Source: an uncultured Verrucomicrobiota bacterium (GTDB lineage: Bacteria; Verrucomicrobiota; Verrucomicrobiia; Verrucomicrobiales; Verrucomicrobiaceae). Taken from it: a DNA stretch of 64,000 nt. The first letter of the stretch is position 1; every line of letters begins with the position of its first letter. The notes under the pieces are model-generated. The model was not told where the DNA came from. It saw only the letters and a program-made list of their open reading frames with translations, and did no database searches. Positions 61,542 through 64,000 of the stretch are shown piece after piece. The position numbers were made by a program, and so were the translations under genes. The stretch is from NCBI GenBank assembly GCA_903838675.1, contig CAILZI010000127.1, positions 1 through 64,000 on the forward strand, read 5' to 3'.

Positions 61542-62729
61542 ATGACCAGCGGCGCAACCTTGATGAAGAAAGCCCTCCTCGCCCTCGAAGACGGCCGAGT
61601 GTTTGAAGGCACGGCGTTCGGCGCCGATGCCACCCACACCGGCGAAATCTGCTTTAACACCTCCATGAGCGGATATCAGGAGGTTCTCACCGATCCCTCC
61701 TATCGCGGTCAGATCGTGACCATGACGTATCCCATGATCGGGAACTACGGCGTGAACCCGCTCGATACGGAAAGCGACCAGCCCCACGTGCGCGGCTTCG
61801 TCATCGAAGAACTCTGCGAGGTGCCCAGCAACTGGCGCAGCACCCAGAGCCTCGACGCCTACCTCAAGCAATGGAACATTCCCGGCATCCAGGGTGTGGA
61901 CACCCGCGCCCTGACCGCCCATCTGCGCACCCGCGGTGCCATGCGTGCCGTCATCACCACCACGGCCACGGCTGAGGAAGCCGTGAAGCAGGCCGCCAGC
62001 AGCCCGCCCATGGAAGGCAGTGACTACGTCAAGGAAGTCACCACCAAGGCCCCCTACCTCTGGGACCCTGAAGGCAAGGAAAGCGGCGACTGGGACATCC
62101 CCAGCCCTTCGCAGAACCGCGAACCCGGTGCCGATGGCATCGTGCGTCATCCCCTTCCTGAAGCCAAGCACCACATCGTGGCCTACGACTTCGGCGTGAA
62201 GCGCAACATCCTGCGCCGCCTGCGCCAGCATGGCTTCCGCGTGGATGTCGTCCCCGCCACCACCAGCGCCAAGGACGTGCTGGCCAAGAATCCCGACGGC
62301 ATCTTCCTCTCCAACGGCCCTGGCGATCCCGCCGCGCTTGACTACATCCACAAGGAAGTGAAGCAACTCATCGGCAAGAAGCCCATATTTGCCATCTGCC
62401 TCGGCCACCAGATTCTCGGCCACGCCTACGGCGGCAAGACCTTCAAGCTCAAGTTTGGCCATCGCGGCGGCAACCAGCCCGTGAAGGACCTGCGCAATGG
62501 CCGGGTGTCCATCACCAGCCAGAACCACGGCTTCGCCATCGATCCCTCCTCGCTGCCCAGCAACGTCGAGGTCACGCACATCAACCTCAACGACGGCACC
62601 GTCGAAGGCATGCGCCACCGCGAAGCCCCCGTGCTCAGTGTCCAGTACCACCCCGAAGCCGCCCCCGGCCCGCACGACGCGAAGTACTTCTTCGCCGAAT
62701 TCGCCCGGATGATCGAGACGGGAAGGTAG
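61542..62729 (+). CDS. carA: Carbamoyl-phosphate synthase small subunit
   Basis: This 395-residue subunit supplies ammonia from glutamine for carbamoyl phosphate, used for pyrimidines and arginine. The N-terminal domain has [27 protein letters not shown] and [13 protein letters not shown]. The class I amidotransferase domain has the nucleophilic Cys in [15 protein letters not shown] and the HPE in [11 protein letters not shown]. The chosen ATG 61542 starts [10 protein letters not shown]; the ATG at 61563 (MKKALLAL) fits the family N-terminus equally well. The large subunit gene carB is not in the window. Confidence 0.95.
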   Translation: MTSGATLMKKALLALEDGRVFEGTAFGADATHTGEICFNTSMSGYQEVLTDPSYRGQIVTMTYPMIGNYGVNPLDTESDQPHVRGFVIEELCEVPSNWRSTQSLDAYLKQWNIPGIQGVDTRALTAHLRTRGAMRAVITTTATAEEAVKQAASSPPMEGSDYVKEVTTKAPYLWDPEGKESGDWDIPSPSQNREPGADGIVRHPLPEAKHHIVAYDFGVKRNILRRLRQHGFRVDVVPATTSAKDVLAKNPDGIFLSNGPGDPAALDYIHKEVKQLIGKKPIFAICLGHQILGHAYGGKTFKLKFGHRGGNQPVKDLRNGRVSITSQNHGFAIDPSSLPSNVEVTHINLNDGTVEGMRHREAPVLSVQYHPEAAPGPHDAKYFFAEFARMIETGR

Positions 62730-62800
62730 GAAGAGGCTGACTAGGAATGCTCAAGCATCATGCCCATTGGCAGATATGTGAGCTCATGCCTGCGTAGCAC

Positions 62801-62857
62801 CAGCCTGCGGCTTGTGGATTCGCACGTCAGACACTCCTGCCTGTCGATCAGCGCTCC
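62801..62857. repeat. Intergenic repeat element, copy A
   Basis: This stretch reads GCGGCTTGTG, then a CAGACACTCCTGCCTGTC core and AGCGCTCC. It resembles the stretch at 63728-63777 at roughly 70% by eye. The core is an imperfect inverted repeat around CACT/TGCCTG. It sits between carA and the GH75-like gene. Confidence 0.45.
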
Positions 62858-62910
62858 CGCCACCGCCCTGCGCTCAAGGCACTTGAGCGGAAAAAGGCAG
62901 GCTTTGGAAA

Positions 62911-63543
62911 TCAGGACGCCGGCTGAAGCTGGTAGGTGACGCCGTTGATCTCAGCAGGCACGCCGGGAAAGAAGGTGTAGATGAAGCGCTTCTCATCGGT
63001 GCCTCCGTCCTTCGGGCTGGATGGGATGCCGAAAAACTTCGCGCAGGCGACGGAGGCCTCGCCGAGCTTGGCCTTGGGCCCGAAGTCCAGAACACCTGCG
63101 GCCATTAAGACTTTGCCCGTATTTCTGTCGGTGATGGTGGCCTTGCAGCCCAGCACCACGCCCACGGCCTCCATGCGCCAATGCCCCGGCAGCACGATGT
63201 AAGGCACGCTGGCCGCGTCCACGTAGGCCAGCGGATCGATGCGGGCGAACTGCGGCCAGCGATAGCTCGTGGCGCTGACGTAGGCCCCCGGGGCTGGAGC
63301 GTTCGGCCCTTGCTTCACCGGCTTGCCGTCCTTTTTGCCAGTATCGGTGACCACTCCATACCAGTTTCCCGGTCCACCCGCATTGGCAAGGTAGTCCAGC
63401 GCGGCGGGAGTGTAGCCTTTGGGCGCATACACCGGAATGCCGCCGCTCTGCCCATTGGCACCGTCGGCATCGATCTGCATGCCTGCGAGCGGGGTGGTGT
63501 AACTGCCATCAGCGTTGCGTGGAGGAAGTGGTACGTTTGGCAT
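62911..63543 (-). CDS. GH75 (chitosanase)-like protein
   Basis: The 210-residue protein has no signal peptide and opens with an N-terminal segment (MQIDADGANGQSGG, then YLANAGGPGNWYGVVTD) common to GH75-like bacterial proteins. The catalytic region holds RIDPLAYVDAASVPYIVLPG, then AAGVLDFGPKAKLGEASVACA, where Asp153 and Glu162 match the GH75 acid pair. GH75 enzymes are endo-chitosanases of fungi and some bacteria. Without a signal peptide it may be exported by another route or act on an intracellular polymer; chitosan hydrolysis is not proven. Confidence 0.75.
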   Translation of the reverse strand: MPNVPLPPRNADGSYTTPLAGMQIDADGANGQSGGIPVYAPKGYTPAALDYLANAGGPGNWYGVVTDTGKKDGKPVKQGPNAPAPGAYVSATSYRWPQFARIDPLAYVDAASVPYIVLPGHWRMEAVGVVLGCKATITDRNTGKVLMAAGVLDFGPKAKLGEASVACAKFFGIPSSPKDGGTDEKRFIYTFFPGVPAEINGVTYQLQPAS

Positions 63544-63892
63544 GATGATTGATGACCTTGGGCTGCCTTGTTGGATGCTCTACACAAAGCCAATAGTAAA
63601 AGCCTCAGGCAAATTGCAAGCTGACTTGTGCTTTCACAAGTTCTCACCGCACCAACCGCCCAACTGTTTTAAGCCCCCCACTTGAATCGATCCATCACAG
63701 AACCCCATGGACCGCCGTAGCAAAAGACTCCGGCTTGTGATCTGAATGACAGGCACTACTGCCTGGCATTTAGCTCCTCAGCCTGCCCCACCCCGGTCCC
63801 ATTCACCGTCTCTGCCAATCCCCCTCCTCCACCTTCGTTTCCATTTTTATGCCTTTAGGATGGAAACGGGAATCGAGCCCATCCCACCCTTT
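63544..63892. other. Intergenic region, no gene supported
   Basis: These 349 bases separate the GH75-like gene from a partial minus-strand gene. A 74-codon frame at 63746-63970 is rich in Pro/His/Leu without domain signs, overlaps the partial gene and is rejected. A copy of the repeat described at 62801 lies within. Confidence 0.5.
63728..63777. repeat. Intergenic repeat element, copy B
   Basis: CCGGCTTGTG, GACAGGCACTACTGCCTG and TTTAGCTCC align with copy A at 62801-62857. The core GACAGGCA/TGCCTGGC is an imperfect palindrome. The two copies lie either side of the GH75-like gene. Confidence 0.45.
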
Positions 63893-64000
63893 TCACTTCT
63901 TCCTCAGCCGCTCCATCAAATACGCCCCCGCATGCTTCACCTCTGGCGCTCCGGAGGACTGAAGAATTGATTCTCTTCGCTCACCCTTCGGGCCACCTGC
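63893..64000 (-). CDS. Partial C-terminus of an unknown protein
   Basis: A minus-strand frame enters from the right edge and ends at TGA 63893-63895, giving 35 residues that finish GAPEVKHAGAYLMERLRKK. The coding pattern looks real, with a Lys/Arg-rich tail, but too little is visible to name a family. Confidence 0.4.
   Translation of the reverse strand, partial: AGGPKGERRESILQSSGAPEVKHAGAYLMERLRKK

Noticed and set aside
61500..62675. A 391-codon minus-strand ORF opposite carA
   Set aside because: Shadow frame rich in Gly/Val/Ala/His; carA on the plus strand is certain.
63746..63970. A 74-codon plus-strand ORF at the right edge
   Set aside because: Pro/His/Leu-rich composition without domain signs; it overlaps the minus-strand partial gene, which looks more like coding sequence.
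1..64000. tRNA, rRNA, CRISPR arrays, insertion sequences, attachment sites
   Set aside because: No cloverleaf-like, spacer-array or transposase signatures were noticed in the intergenic gaps. tRNAscan-SE and repeat-finder runs would be needed to exclude small ones.

Overview
The window is a gene-dense, GC-rich chromosomal segment of a Gram-negative-type bacterium. It has an O-antigen sugar cluster, an MsbA-type exporter and an OprB-type porin. The gene mix suggests Verrucomicrobiota, perhaps a Prosthecobacter-like member of Verrucomicrobiales. The clues are planctomycete-type cytochrome c domains fused to WD40 repeats, GYF_2-domain membrane proteins, archaeal-type ProRS, a GH75-like protein, many large secreted proteins of unknown role, and frequent weak or absent Shine-Dalgarno sites. 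This assignment is inference; there is no rRNA, tRNA, CRISPR array or insertion sequence here to test it. Most of the window is chromosomal backbone, but it contains several accessory blocks.

Layout. 1-6015 (minus): a nucleotide-sugar operon with a UDP-sugar dehydrogenase, an SDR epimerase, rfbF, rfbG, rfbH and the start of an AT-richer gene. Together these make CDP-3,6-dideoxyhexose precursors and uronic-type sugars for surface polysaccharide. 6394-14220 (plus): a family 4 glycosyltransferase, an MsbA-like ABC exporter, a Kef-type antiporter and polA. 14270-15864 (plus): a coupled small ORF/nucleotidyltransferase-like pair, and a protein that appears split in two by a frameshift. 15898-20354 (minus): OppC/OppB permeases, an rRNA-type methyltransferase, gpsA and plsY.

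20429-30613 is the most interesting block. It is a cyanophycin locus with full-length cphA and, divergent from it, an ABC exporter with an N-terminal extension, a DUF1854 protein and an HGSNAT/YeiB-type membrane acyltransferase. Facing these are a transglutaminase (Tgl)-like protein whose predicted catalytic partners are substituted and a second cyanophycin synthetase that stops exactly before its C-terminal Mur-ligase domain. The set suggests production, and perhaps modification or export, of a cyanophycin-like peptide.

30744-43594 holds an MBL hydrolase, a beta-hydroxyacid dehydrogenase, two very large overlapping secreted or membrane-anchored proteins, an OprB-like porin with a palindromic operator candidate, a secreted calpain-like protease with an EF-hand, a haem lipoprotein, a DapA-like aldolase and three small proteins. 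43629-50603 holds folP, an operon of a membrane-anchored coiled-coil protein, acylphosphatase, ABC-2 transporter and TPR-like protein, then rex with putative operators, and a beta-propeller protein. 50610-64000 holds proS, a PQQ-type sugar dehydrogenase, a 1207-residue cytochrome/WD40/coiled-coil protein, tandem GYF_2 proteins flanked by palindromic repeats, metG, carA behind a pyrimidine-rich leader, a GH75-like protein and a partial gene.
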